Shown in pieces: positions 24,280 to 32,717 of a DNA stretch of 64,000 nt. The notes beneath the pieces are model-generated. The model was not told where the DNA came from. It made no database searches and saw only the letters and a program-made list of their open reading frames with translations. The stretch's first letter is position 1, and every line of letters begins with the position of its first letter. Origin of the DNA: Adhaeribacter swui (lineage in GTDB: Bacteria; Bacteroidota; Bacteroidia; Cytophagales; Hymenobacteraceae); assembly GCF_014217805.1 (NCBI RefSeq), contig NZ_CP055156.1:124001-188000 (forward strand). The letters are read 5' to 3'. Made by a program: the position numbers and the translations under genes.

Positions 24280-24819
24280 ATGCAGGAATACCCAAGCCGC
24301 AAAGAGGCCGAAAAGGCTTTAGCTATTTTATTACAACAAAGTGAACCAAACGTGCTTGCTTTATTGTACGATGCTTATGCCCCCGTTTTGCTGGGATTAA
24401 TTTCCCGCATTGTCCGGAATTCGCAAACCGCCGAATCTGTTTTGCAGGAAACCTTTGTGGCAATCTGGCAACAGCGGGCTACATACAACCCGGCGCTAAC
24501 CGGACTTTTAACCTGGATGATTATGTTGGCCAAAGAATCGGCATTAAAGGCCCTGCCCACCAGCAACTTTTCTTCTGGCCTAAGCCAAGAACACTTGCCG
24601 GGCAGCGTTGCTTTACCGGAACCGGCCCTAAACCCGCCGCCAACAAAAGCCCCGGAAACTAACGCACCATTAAATACCCAGGAAAAAGCGGTGCTCGACT
24701 TAATTTATTTGAAAGGCTGCAGCAGTGCCGAAGCGGCCGCCAGTCTGGGTATTTCGGAGGAAGATTTAAAAATTAAACTGCGCCAGGCAATTAATCATTT
24801 ACGCGCTAACCAATCATGA
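24280..24819 (+). CDS. ECF-type RNA polymerase sigma factor
   Basis: The 179-residue product has sigma region 2 near residues 20-70 (LLYDAYAPVLLGLISRIVRN, then ESVLQETFVAIWQQ) and region 4 near 128-178 (TQEKAVLDLIYLKGCSSAEA, then LGISEEDLKIKLRQAINHL). A Pro/Ala-rich linker separates them. The layout resembles SigK-like ECF factors. Its stop overlaps the start of the cupin anti-sigma gene (ATGA), so the two are translationally coupled. Confidence 0.88.
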   Translation: MQEYPSRKEAEKALAILLQQSEPNVLALLYDAYAPVLLGLISRIVRNSQTAESVLQETFVAIWQQRATYNPALTGLLTWMIMLAKESALKALPTSNFSSGLSQEHLPGSVALPEPALNPPPTKAPETNAPLNTQEKAVLDLIYLKGCSSAEAAASLGISEEDLKIKLRQAINHLRANQS

Positions 24820-25430
24820 CTAATATTATTACCGAATATATAGAGTCCGGCATACTGGAGTTATATATTTTGGAACAAGTAACCCCGGCCCAAGCCGCAG
24901 AAGTAGAACAAATGGCCGCCAGGCATCCGGCCATCCGCCAGGAATTGGATGCTATCCGGGAAAACCTGGAACAATATGCCATTGCCCACGCCGTACAACC
25001 CCGGCCATTAATGAAATCACTTTTTCTGGCTACGGTGGATTATATGGAGCGCCTGCAAAACGGCGAAACTGTAATTACGCCGCCCCTTTTAAGTCAAACT
25101 TCGCGGGTAGAACAATATGCCGCATGGTTAAACCGTCCGGATTTTACTTTACCTGATGAAACTACGGATTTACACATAAAAATTATAGAGGCTACCCCGG
25201 CAGTTACGTCGGCAGTGGTTTGGTTAATAGATGAAGCCGAAAAGGAAGTACACGAAAAAGAGCACGAGCGGTTCCTGGTGGTAGAAGGTACCTGCACCGT
25301 TACTGCCGGCGAAGCTTTATTCTATTTAAAACCCGGCGATTTTTACGAAGTACCTTTGTATACACCCCACACCATTCGGGTAACTTCGCCAGAACCTTGT
25401 AAAGTAGTATTGCAACGTGTAGCGGTATAG
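24816..25430 (+). CDS. Cupin-type anti-sigma factor
   Basis: This 204-residue soluble protein has an N-terminal helical anti-sigma part (IESGILELYILEQVTPAQAA, then MAARHPAIRQELDAIR) resembling RskA N-termini, and a C-terminal cupin domain near 115-200. The cupin carries HEKEHERFLVVEG and PHTIRV, giving two or three His and one Glu suitable for a metal. The architecture recalls ChrR, in which a cupin senses oxidative stress and releases its sigma factor, but the zinc-binding HxxxCxxC motif of ChrR is missing. No transmembrane helix is seen, so sensing should be cytoplasmic. It overlaps the sigma gene by 4 nt. Confidence 0.8.
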   Translation: MTNIITEYIESGILELYILEQVTPAQAAEVEQMAARHPAIRQELDAIRENLEQYAIAHAVQPRPLMKSLFLATVDYMERLQNGETVITPPLLSQTSRVEQYAAWLNRPDFTLPDETTDLHIKIIEATPAVTSAVVWLIDEAEKEVHEKEHERFLVVEGTCTVTAGEALFYLKPGDFYEVPLYTPHTIRVTSPEPCKVVLQRVAV

Positions 25431-25745
25431 ATCATGGAAATTAACGTGCGTTCGAGTTAAGAAAAGAACTAAATAAAAAGAAAGCTTTCTTATTCAAATT
25501 AAGCCATCCCGGAAGAATTCAAAGAATTCCAGAGGGATGACTTAATAAATAGCAAAAACTTTCAAATTTATAGTTTTGGCGTTATTGTATGTACGCCTAT
25601 TGGCTGCTTGAATAAGTAAATGTTTATTTCGAACTCACCTGAAATTAGAATCATTTTTAAAATTTTTGCATAAAGTAATTAACGGCTAAATAATCAGGGC
25701 AAAGTTTTAAAATGATAATAGAAAAATGCTGGCTCGTATTCAACC
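25431..25745. other. Convergent intergenic region with inverted repeat
   Basis: No gene is seen between the cupin gene and nagA. The region holds the imperfect inverted repeat at 25501-25543 and a copy of the AT word (TTTTTAAAATTTTTG) near 25653. Confidence 0.5.
25501..25543. repeat. Imperfect 20-bp inverted repeat
   Basis: Arms at 25501-25520 and 25524-25543 match at 16 of 20 positions around a 3-base loop. AAGCCATCCC pairs with GGGATGACTT, and GAATTC with GAATTC. It may end the sigma/cupin transcript or be a dispersed palindromic element. There is no T tract. Confidence 0.55.
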
Positions 25746-26945
25746 TTAATTTTGCTTTGAGCGGGAGTAAATAATTTCTCCGGCAATAATGGTGGTGTCT
25801 ATGGTTATATCCTGATCAAAAACTACGATATCGGCATCTTTCCCAACAGCCAGGGTTCCTTTTTTATCCAGTACGCCCATAATGCGGGCGGGGGTACTGG
25901 TTATCATCCGGATGGCATCCAGCAAGGGCACGTCGGCCAGGTTTACCATACTGCGTACCAGGCGGTCGGCGGTGGCCACGCTTCCGGCAAAAGAAGTCCG
26001 GTCGGGTAGTTTAGCCACGTTATCTTCCACAATTACTTTTAAGCCGTTGTGCTTACTACCCAAAATACTTTCGCCGGGTGGCATGCCGGCAGCCCGCATG
26101 GCATCGGTTATTAAAGCCGTTCGGTCGGGGCCTTTTATTTTGTAAACTAACTTAAGTAAGGGAGCGGGCAGATGAGTACCATCGGCAATAATTTCCACGT
26201 CCATTTCGTCGATGATGTAGGCGCTTTCAATTACCCCGGCGTACCGGAAAGCATTGCGCCGGGTAACTCCCGACATAGCCGAGTAAAGATGGGTAGCCAA
26301 CGTGTAACCGTTTTCAAAAGCCGCCAAAACGTCTTCGTAAATAGCATCAGTATGCGCAACGGCCGCTAATACACCTTTCGAGCGCACGAACTTTCCGAAT
26401 TCAATGGCGCCGGGCAATTCCGGAGCAGCGCTCCACCGTTTAATAGACGTGGAACGTGCTAAAACTTCCTGGTATTCCGCCGGGTCGGGGTTACGAATGT
26501 ATCTGGGATCTTGGGCACCCCGCTGGCTCATGGCAAAATAGGGCCCTTCTAAGTGCAAGCCCAGAAACTGCGCCCCTTTTTTATTGTTGCGGTTGGCCTG
26601 TTCGTAAATCTCTAAAGTATGAAAAAGTTCTTCGGAAGTGCTGGTGAGCGTAGTAGGCAATAGAGCCGTAGTACCATATTGCGCATGAGTTTCGGCAATT
26701 TTTAAAAATGCTTCCTCGCTGCCATCCATAAAATCGTGCCCGCCGCCACCGTGCACATGAATGTCAATAAAACCAGGTGCGATGTATTTCCCCTGCACGT
26801 CTATTTCCAGCGCATCGGCTACTTCTAAATTACCTTCGCTTACCGCAGCGATTTTACCATTTTCTACCAGTACGGTGCCCTGGGGTATAATGCGGTAAGG
26901 TGAGATGATCTTACCATTAATTAATTTTAGTTTCTGCGTGTTCAT
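25746..26945 (-). CDS. nagA: N-acetylglucosamine-6-phosphate deacetylase
   Basis: This 399-residue cytoplasmic amidohydrolase removes the acetyl group from GlcNAc-6-phosphate, giving glucosamine-6-phosphate. It shows the metal-binding DIHVHGGGGHDFMDG, the conserved HLEGPYF, the histidine-bearing VAHTDA and THLYSAMSG segments, and the catalytic-Asp motif LITDAMRAAGMPPG. Its length is normal for NagA and the gene looks intact. Directly upstream on the same strand are a transporter stump and two Tat-exported oxidoreductases, and farther on a nagB stump, so this enzyme is probably what remains functional of a larger GlcNAc operon. Confidence 0.93.
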   Translation of the reverse strand: MNTQKLKLINGKIISPYRIIPQGTVLVENGKIAAVSEGNLEVADALEIDVQGKYIAPGFIDIHVHGGGGHDFMDGSEEAFLKIAETHAQYGTTALLPTTLTSTSEELFHTLEIYEQANRNNKKGAQFLGLHLEGPYFAMSQRGAQDPRYIRNPDPAEYQEVLARSTSIKRWSAAPELPGAIEFGKFVRSKGVLAAVAHTDAIYEDVLAAFENGYTLATHLYSAMSGVTRRNAFRYAGVIESAYIIDEMDVEIIADGTHLPAPLLKLVYKIKGPDRTALITDAMRAAGMPPGESILGSKHNGLKVIVEDNVAKLPDRTSFAGSVATADRLVRSMVNLADVPLLDAIRMITSTPARIMGVLDKKGTLAVGKDADIVVFDQDITIDTTIIAGEIIYSRSKQN

Positions 26946-26984
26946 GAAAAAGAATTTTTAAAAATCCGGGTTGCTCCAATTAGT

Positions 26985-27188
26985 TTATTTCCAACTCCGG
27001 ATGCGATGGCCCTGCACGGCGTAGAAGACCAGGTACAGGTAACACGGGAACAATACCCAATAAGCGGTACGTACGTCGTAGGCATCGGCTAAATACCCGT
27101 AAAATAAAGGCATAATGGCGTTGCCGCACAAGCCTATAAGTATCACAGAAGCGCTAATTTGGCTTTCGTAAATTCGAGTAGCTTTAAT
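26985..27188 (-). pseudogene. C-terminal stump of an FHS-family sugar MFS transporter (NagP-like)
   Basis: Translating the minus strand from 27188 to the stop at 26985-26987 gives about 66 residues without a start codon. The core reads SQISASVILIGLCGNAIMP, then GYLADAYDVRTAYWVLFPC, then LYLVFYAVQGHRIRSW. This is the last two helices and tail of FHS-type glucose/galactose/GlcNAc MFS transporters. An in-frame TAA precedes it at 27191-27189, and the other 350 or so residues of a normal transporter are absent. It lies 39 bp before nagA, where a GlcNAc permease would be expected. Confidence 0.85.
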
Positions 27189-27316
27189 TTATACTTTGTG
27201 TATTTAAAGTTTTTAAAAACAATACCAGTTTATTCAGGTCTCATAATTCAATATTACAAGAGTATAACCTTCTCCTTCCCTGTTTTTAGGTAAGGAGATG
27301 CGGGCGGAAGGTAGTT

Positions 27317-28660
27317 TTAAATCTTCGGTTCCCAGCCCGGTTGATACTCCCGGCTCCAAAGCTTCATGGCTTCGTTATCGTTGATGATATGGCCGTTCTC
27401 TGGGTTGATGTTTAAAGTATGACCGGTACGGAGGGCGATATTACCCAACTGCATTAACAAAGTGCTCTGGTGCCCACTCAAAATATCGGAGTTAACTTTG
27501 GCTCCTTGGCGAATACCGTCGAAAAAGTTACGTATATGAAATGCGTCCAGTTCCTGGGCCGGGTCAGCTACGTTGCGGGCATCTATTTCCATGTCGTTCT
27601 TTACTTCTTTTACTACTTTATTCTGCAAGTCGTAAATAATGTAGGAATTGCCGCTTTCGATCAAAAGTGACCCGTTTTCGCCGTAAAACATAACACCGGC
27701 ACTGTTACCTTCAATGGTACGACCATTACAACTCCGCCCCTCCCAAACCATGCTGGTTTTATTGTTAAACTCTAAAGTAATAACCTGGGTGTCCGGAGTT
27801 TGCCAATCGTCCTGGTACCGGTAGCGGCCACCTGCCGATGTAACCCGCGTCGGATAATCCACGCCTAAGCCCCAGCGGGCTAAATCTACCATGTGGGTGC
27901 CGTTATTTAAAGATTCGCCGGTACCCCAGTTCCAGAACCAATGCCAGTTGTAATGAATTAAATTGTCGCGGTAAGGTTGGCGTGGCGCCGGGCCTTGCCA
28001 CAATTCGTAATTTAACCAGGCGGGCACCGGCACTTCTTTGCCCTTACCAATAGATTCCCGGTTATTGGTATACCAGGTCTTTGCGAAATAAGGCCGACCG
28101 ATTACTCCGGCTTGCAATTCTTTTAAAGCTGCCACTACGTTGGGCCACGACCGTCGCTGGTTCCCCATCTGAATTACCCGGTTATATTTTTTAGCGGCCG
28201 CCACTACCAGCTCGCCTTCGTTGGGGTTGTGGCTGCAGGGTTTTTCGAGGTAAACGTGCTTGCCGGCTTTACAGGCCAGGATGGCCGCGGGCGCGTGCCA
28301 GTGGTCCGGGGCCGTTACAATCAAGGCATCCAGGTTTTTGTCATCCAGGGCTTTCCGGAAATCCGGCGCTGCTTTGGGACGCTTTTTCTGGATGGGCTCT
28401 ACGGTAGCAATGCATTTTTCTGCGGCCCGGGAGTCTACGTCCGAAATATAAAGCACTTCGCAGTTTTCCTGGCGGGCGAAATTACTGGCTACTGCTAATC
28501 CCCGGGAATTTACGCCCATGCTGGCTACTTTAATGCGCTCGTTCGCGCCCAGAATGTTGCCGTAACTCTTAGGGCTAAAGCCTGGCAAAATACCGCCAAA
28601 AGAAACGGCAGCAGCTCCGGTAGCCACATTTTTAATGAACGATCTGCGTGTATTCTTCAT
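27317..28660 (-). CDS. Tat-exported Gfo/Idh/MocA oxidoreductase (first of two)
   Basis: I start at the ATG at 28660 rather than an upstream TTG. The 447-residue protein begins with a twin-arginine signal (NTRRSFIKNVATGAA), then a Rossmann domain (IKVASMGVNSRGLAVA) with the family motif LEKPCSHNPNEG near residue 125. The C-terminal alpha/beta domain includes the WHWFWNWGTGESLNNGTHMV segment. These NAD(P)-dependent enzymes oxidise or isomerise sugars and sugar derivatives in the periplasm. It follows the second oxidoreductase by 51 bp on the same strand. The substrate is not known; the amino-sugar neighbours suggest one. Confidence 0.85.
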   Translation of the reverse strand: MKNTRRSFIKNVATGAAAVSFGGILPGFSPKSYGNILGANERIKVASMGVNSRGLAVASNFARQENCEVLYISDVDSRAAEKCIATVEPIQKKRPKAAPDFRKALDDKNLDALIVTAPDHWHAPAAILACKAGKHVYLEKPCSHNPNEGELVVAAAKKYNRVIQMGNQRRSWPNVVAALKELQAGVIGRPYFAKTWYTNNRESIGKGKEVPVPAWLNYELWQGPAPRQPYRDNLIHYNWHWFWNWGTGESLNNGTHMVDLARWGLGVDYPTRVTSAGGRYRYQDDWQTPDTQVITLEFNNKTSMVWEGRSCNGRTIEGNSAGVMFYGENGSLLIESGNSYIIYDLQNKVVKEVKNDMEIDARNVADPAQELDAFHIRNFFDGIRQGAKVNSDILSGHQSTLLMQLGNIALRTGHTLNINPENGHIINDNEAMKLWSREYQPGWEPKI

Positions 28661-28711
28661 CAATAATCTACTTAAAGTATCCTGATTATAGTAAAATTTT
28701 AAAAATTTGCG

Positions 28712-29746
28712 TTAACCTTTGGCTGCTCGGGCAGTTTGCAATACACTTTCCAGAGTAACCGGCTTGCCCCCTTGGCCCTTGCTTTCATCAGCGGCTTCCA
28801 TAAAGGCGTAAACCTCCATGGTTTCTTCAGGCGCTACAGGTGGCTGCCCGGTTTCAAAAAATTTAATAATTTGTACCAGTAAGGAATCATAACCAGCGTA
28901 TGGCCCCAGGGTAACATTGCCTTTTTCGCCAAAAACGGTGCCGCCGTAGTCGTGGGTGCCGGTGCGGGTGCCCCGGAAAGTACCGATGCGGTTATCCTGC
29001 CAGGTACCCACTACCAGGTCGGTGCTGTCGGTGGAATGCCGAACCACACTTTTACAACCCGCCCCCATAACGGTAAAAAGTGTTTCTACCCCGTGAATGC
29101 CGTACCAGAACAAATCAGGATGCGTTTTTTCTAATGTAGCCGGGCTATAGGTATCGGCGCCTAAAACTTTGCCGATTTTGCCCTGCACCACTTCCTGCGC
29201 ACTAGCTAAATACCGTAACGACGACGACGAAAAAACCGGCACTTTGTATTGTTTGGAAGCTTCGAAAATAGCCACCGCATCTTTTAAAGATCCGGCAATG
29301 GGTTTATCAATAAAAACCCGTTTTCCGGCTTTTAGTACCGGCAGCACTTGCTCCAGGTGGGGCCGGCCGTCGTTGGTTTCCAGCAATACTACATCTACTT
29401 CCGAGAGTAGTTTTTTAATGGAATCTACTATTTTAACGTTGTATTTTTTAACTTCTTCGGTGTACTCCGGTACGCGTTTGGTGCTAGATTCAATATCGTT
29501 GCTGCCTTTGGGGTAAGCTGCCACCACCCGGTAACCGTTAAACTCCGGTCCGGCATCCGGTTTATTCAGGGATTTAGTAAAAGCGGTACTGTGCGAGGTA
29601 TCTAAACCAATAATACCGACCCTTTTACCTTTTTGTACGGCTACTTCTTTACTTACGGCCGCCGTGGCCGGCAATCCTAAACCTAAACCCATACCTGCTA
29701 CTGTTGCGGTTTTTAAAAATTCGCGTCTGTTGTAATTTTTTTTCAT
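28712..29746 (-). CDS. Tat-exported Gfo/Idh/MocA oxidoreductase (second of two)
   Basis: The 344-residue protein carries a twin-arginine signal (NRREFLKTATVAGMGLGL) and a Rossmann domain (KRVGIIGLDTSHS). The usual E-K-P catalytic motif is D-K-P here (RVFIDKPIAG), a conservative change. It is shorter than its neighbour and distinct from it, so the two are not a recent duplication. Its ATG overlaps the stop of the nagB stump (ATGA), and it ends 51 bp before the next oxidoreductase. It probably acts in the periplasm on a sugar or sugar acid. Confidence 0.8.
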   Translation of the reverse strand: MKKNYNRREFLKTATVAGMGLGLGLPATAAVSKEVAVQKGKRVGIIGLDTSHSTAFTKSLNKPDAGPEFNGYRVVAAYPKGSNDIESSTKRVPEYTEEVKKYNVKIVDSIKKLLSEVDVVLLETNDGRPHLEQVLPVLKAGKRVFIDKPIAGSLKDAVAIFEASKQYKVPVFSSSSLRYLASAQEVVQGKIGKVLGADTYSPATLEKTHPDLFWYGIHGVETLFTVMGAGCKSVVRHSTDSTDLVVGTWQDNRIGTFRGTRTGTHDYGGTVFGEKGNVTLGPYAGYDSLLVQIIKFFETGQPPVAPEETMEVYAFMEAADESKGQGGKPVTLESVLQTARAAKG

Positions 29747-29958
29747 AGTAAACTAAAATCAATAATGCAGCATTCTGTCTTCCAATCAACACCTGGCCAG
29801 GCTACTAACTCCTTTAAAGTTTTAAACTGGCTGGTTCCGGTAGCCGAAATAATAGTGGCATGTCCTTTTGCGGCAATGGTTTGCCAGATTAATCCAGCCG
29901 CAATATTACCGGCAGCTTTACCTAATTCCGGCGGCGTAGAAAAGGTGTTTATTTTCAT
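29743..29958 (-). pseudogene. nagB: N-terminal stump of glucosamine-6-phosphate deaminase
   Basis: From the ATG at 29958, 71 residues can be read: MKINTFSTPPELGKAAGNIA, then KGHATIISATGTSQFKTLKE, then PGVDW. These match the start of NagB (K-I-x-x-F-x-x-x-x-E-L-G-K-A-A-G and the phosphate-binding A-T-G-x-S-Q). Where NagB continues with its FHLDEY motif, the frame turns into CCIIDFSLL and stops. About 190 C-terminal residues, including the catalytic Asp/His region, are missing. The stump stops within the start codon of the downstream oxidoreductase gene. Confidence 0.85.
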
Positions 29959-30348
29959 TTTATAAAGCAAAGTACTGGGGTTTACGCTCAGTTGCAAAAG
30001 GTAATTTTTAAAAATTTTACTTTTGCGCAAACTTTTAGGTCTCTTTAAAAAGCTACCTCTAACGGCTTCGTTTTAAAGGTGCCTGCAGTAAATATCAACA
30101 ACTATTACACTTTGGCGCTTTTAAGATAAGGCGATATTTTTCAAAATTTAAAATTTATTTTCTTTTGAGGTATAATCCGAAGGCATTGAAACTGGTTGCC
30201 CGATGCTTCCCGACAATTATTACAGAAGTAACTTTTCGCAAGTGTTGGTTTGATTTAAACTAAAAAAGCCACTTTTAACAAAGTGGCTTTTTATGGCAAA
30301 ACAAACTGGTCTGATAACTTAACCGCAGATAATAAAAGGGTTAGTCTG
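29959..30348. other. Intergenic region with AT words and a terminator
   Basis: No gene is seen. Two copies of the AT word lie near 30006 and 30143, and the terminator at 30262-30292 belongs to the gene at 30349. I found no convincing promoter for the nagB stump and oxidoreductase transcript. Confidence 0.5.
30262..30292 (-). terminator. Rho-independent terminator
   Basis: AAAAAGCCACTTT pairs with AAAGTGGCTTTTT around a 4-base loop. On the minus strand it follows the small gene at 30349-30615. Confidence 0.93.
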
Positions 30349-30615
30349 TTATTTTAAAAAACTTAAATTTAACTGAATAGGCTCCAGATAGGGCTCCAGC
30401 ATTTTCGTATCCTGAAAGGTACCAATGTAAGCACTCCGGAATTGCCCGGGCCAAAAATAAACTTCCACAAAAAAGTGATTTAGCCCGTAGAGTTTAATCT
30501 CAAAGGAGGGCGTGTGCCGGGTAGCTAAAAACCGGCCTTGGCGTCGCAAATAAGCGAGTTTCTCTTTTTTAAACAAAAAATCAAATTCATCTTGGTGGAG
30601 CATAGCCTTTTGCAT
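30349..30615 (-). CDS. Small uncharacterised protein, paralogue of 42560-42811
   Basis: The 88-residue product has no signal peptide or membrane helix. Its pattern L-R-R-Q-G-R-F-L-A-x-R, then I-K-L-Y-G-L-N-H-F-F-V-E, and finally M-L-E-P-Y-L matches in the same order and spacing the protein encoded at 42560-42811. This supports it as a real gene of a small lineage-specific family. It follows the 121-residue gene by 6 bp, so the two are probably one operon, with a terminator after it. Function unknown. Confidence 0.7.
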   Translation of the reverse strand: MQKAMLHQDEFDFLFKKEKLAYLRRQGRFLATRHTPSFEIKLYGLNHFFVEVYFWPGQFRSAYIGTFQDTKMLEPYLEPIQLNLSFLK

Positions 30616-30621
30616 TTAGCG

Positions 30622-30987
30622 TCATACACAAATAAAAATTACTTGCCCCCAACCCAAGAAGCTGAGCAAAGCCATTTTAGAATGGTAAAGTACCCGCTTC
30701 AATACTTTTCGCCGACTAGCAGAAGTTGTTTTTTCTTCGGTAAGCGCATATTGCAGGTAATTCAGAGAAGATTCCAGACACTCCGATTGCACCGGATCAC
30801 TGTTCGACGGGATCAGATCCAGTAACCATTTCATAGAATGAAAAGTCAGTTTTTTTACCTGGGCTAATATTTCTTCTATTCTTTCCTCTTTAATGCTGGG
30901 CCTTTCTAACTCGTTGCTATACTGCTCTAACAAAGCATAATTTTGCTCCAGCAACGAACGCAACGAATCCTCGGAATTTGATAGCAT
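30622..30987 (-). CDS. Small helical protein of unknown function
   Basis: This 121-residue product is largely helical and charged (LRSLLEQNYALLEQYSNELE, KEERIEEILAQVKKL), with coiled-coil character. It ends in a basic then hydrophobic tail (SRRKVLKRVLYHSKMALLSF). There is no signal peptide. I do not recognise the family. It lies 6 bp upstream of the small paralogous gene and is probably co-transcribed with it. Confidence 0.6.
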   Translation of the reverse strand: MLSNSEDSLRSLLEQNYALLEQYSNELERPSIKEERIEEILAQVKKLTFHSMKWLLDLIPSNSDPVQSECLESSLNYLQYALTEEKTTSASRRKVLKRVLYHSKMALLSFLGWGQVIFICV

Positions 30988-31415
30988 CAGTATGTATTGT
31001 TTTTGTTTTACATAGATTATCTCACTTTAAAAGTTAGTTGGTGTTTTGGCAGTAAGGTATAATCAGCTCGGCGTTTACGTATCTCATTTATAAACTATTA
31101 ATACGTACAGGAATTTCGTTAATTACTTGTAAAAATTACAATTAGGTAAGTATACGAGAAAAATACGGATAGTATAACACGCGTAGGTACTTTTTTTTAT
31201 CAGAATTGTTATATATAAAATTTCTTATCTTTTTGCTTAAGATTACCCTGGTACCTTAAACCAGCAAAGCCACTCCGTACAAGGATGGCTTTGCTGGTTA
31301 AAACCAAACTAGCTTTAAGATTTAGATTTTAAATTTGTTTAGCTGCCTTGGCATTAAAGCCCGTATTGGTGCCGGTTTAAATTAAACAATAGCAACAGCA
31401 ACAAGATAATTGAGA
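30988..31415. other. Intergenic region with hairpin
   Basis: No gene is seen. The strong inverted repeat at 31259-31299 is listed separately. The rest is AT-rich without a clear promoter for the helical protein gene. Confidence 0.45.
31259..31299 (-). terminator. Hairpin downstream of alginate-lyase-like gene 1
   Basis: AACCAGCAAAGCCA (31259-31272) pairs perfectly with TGGCTTTGCTGGTT (31286-31299) across 13 bases. It lies about 115 bp beyond the stop of the minus-strand gene at 31416. The T tract is short, so it may be a terminator or a 3'-end stabilising structure. Confidence 0.6.
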
Positions 31416-32636
31416 TTAATAGTAACGAGAGGTTAATAACTCCAGGTAAGCCCCGGCCATAAAGCGGGTATGCGTAGTAGCTAATTGGCTATCCAGGTTA
31501 ATGTCTTTGTAAATAGAGGATGCTATCCGGGCAATGGGAGTAAGGTATTCGGGTTTAAAAGTACCAATTTGTTGATACGGCCAGGCTTTGGTTTTAGATC
31601 CGTAAGGCAACATCCACTGGAACGCTTTTTTTAAACTTTTGCCACTAGTGGAAGTATAATCCCATAAGTTTAGCCCTACGTTTTCGGCCGCGCTTGCCAG
31701 GCAAAACCAGCCATCTAAATTTTTATTGCAGTAAGTCCAGGCATTGGTGCGGGCTACTTCCAGCACTTGCTCATTATTGGCACCCAATTGGGTTTCCATT
31801 CTTTTAATTGTTTGGTTATCCAGTATCGACTTAGCTAAAGTTTTATTACCTACAAATAAAGCATATGTTACCACCTGTAAATCGTAGTAAGTACCAATAT
31901 TATTGGGAGCAATGCTTGCTTTTTTCCCCCACTCGCTCGTTAACATCCAGTTTAAATATTGATTAAACCAGCTTTGTAACGCTTCATGGTTAGCTGAAGT
32001 CCAGGATTTGGAACCTGCTAAGAGTTGTACGCCATCGATAAGTTCCGGAAAATGCTCGGTATCTACGGTACAGGTACCATAAACCTTTAAATCTCCTCTA
32101 ATAGTCTGCGCGTATTTCAAATTGGGGTTCATGCGGGTTGCGCTATTCAGAAAAAACACCTGCAATAATTCGGTAGCTTTTTGCGCGTATTTTTCTTCGT
32201 TGGTATAATAGTAAGCTAAACCTAATAACCGCACATCCTGGCAAAGTGCCCGCAGGTAAGTATTATCTTTAACCTGATTCACCTGCGGATTTGTTTGTCC
32301 GTCTTTTTGAATGTAAGGCAAACCCGTAACAGTTTTGGGGTTGGGCCACCAATAAGGGGCTAAACTCATGTAATCGTGGTTATCGCCGCTGGGTGGAGTA
32401 ATGGTTTTACTAACTACAGTATACGGCACCCGGTTTAAAACAGGAGCCGATGAAGATACCAGCACCTTTAGAGCAGCTAAATGGCCTTGATTTTTAGCCG
32501 TGATTTTTAATTTGTTCTGGAGTAGCAACTCTCCGTTTATTAAAAATGTATTGGGCTTTACTTGCGCCGAAACATTAAAGGTAAGAACAAAGGTTAAAAC
32601 CAATAAGAATGATAGATTAAGTAATGTTTTTCTCAT
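31416..32636 (-). CDS. Exported alginate-lyase-family protein, copy 1
   Basis: I start at the ATG at 32636 (MRKTLLNLSFLLVLTFVLTF), a Sec signal ending SAQ, rather than an upstream GTG. The 406-residue product matches the alginate_lyase family (pfam05426): an LAPYWWPNPKT segment, DNTYLRALCQDVRLLGLAYY, and the active-site region SIAPNNIGTYYDLQVV. In characterised family members the residue after the Asn pair is the catalytic His (N-N-H), but here it is Ile. The protein may therefore bind rather than cleave polysaccharide, or use another residue. A paralogue lies 566 bp upstream. A good TTG-N21-TACTTTTG promoter precedes the gene. Confidence 0.8.
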   Translation of the reverse strand: MRKTLLNLSFLLVLTFVLTFNVSAQVKPNTFLINGELLLQNKLKITAKNQGHLAALKVLVSSSAPVLNRVPYTVVSKTITPPSGDNHDYMSLAPYWWPNPKTVTGLPYIQKDGQTNPQVNQVKDNTYLRALCQDVRLLGLAYYYTNEEKYAQKATELLQVFFLNSATRMNPNLKYAQTIRGDLKVYGTCTVDTEHFPELIDGVQLLAGSKSWTSANHEALQSWFNQYLNWMLTSEWGKKASIAPNNIGTYYDLQVVTYALFVGNKTLAKSILDNQTIKRMETQLGANNEQVLEVARTNAWTYCNKNLDGWFCLASAAENVGLNLWDYTSTSGKSLKKAFQWMLPYGSKTKAWPYQQIGTFKPEYLTPIARIASSIYKDINLDSQLATTHTRFMAGAYLELLTSRYY

Positions 32637-32663
32637 ATCAAGCACTTTATTTAATTAACAATG

Positions 32664-32717
32664 CAAAAGTACAAATCAAAGTACTAACCAGGCAACACAC
32701 AATTTTAATTAAAATTG
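32664..32717 (-). promoter_or_regulatory. Promoter and 18-bp palindrome upstream of lyase copy 1
   Basis: On the minus strand TTG (32695-32693), a 21-nt spacer and TACTTTTG (32671-32664) form a good housekeeping promoter with a leader of about 20 nt. Just upstream, CAATTTTAATTAAAATTG at 32700-32717 is a perfect 18-bp palindrome that could be an operator. Confidence 0.65.
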
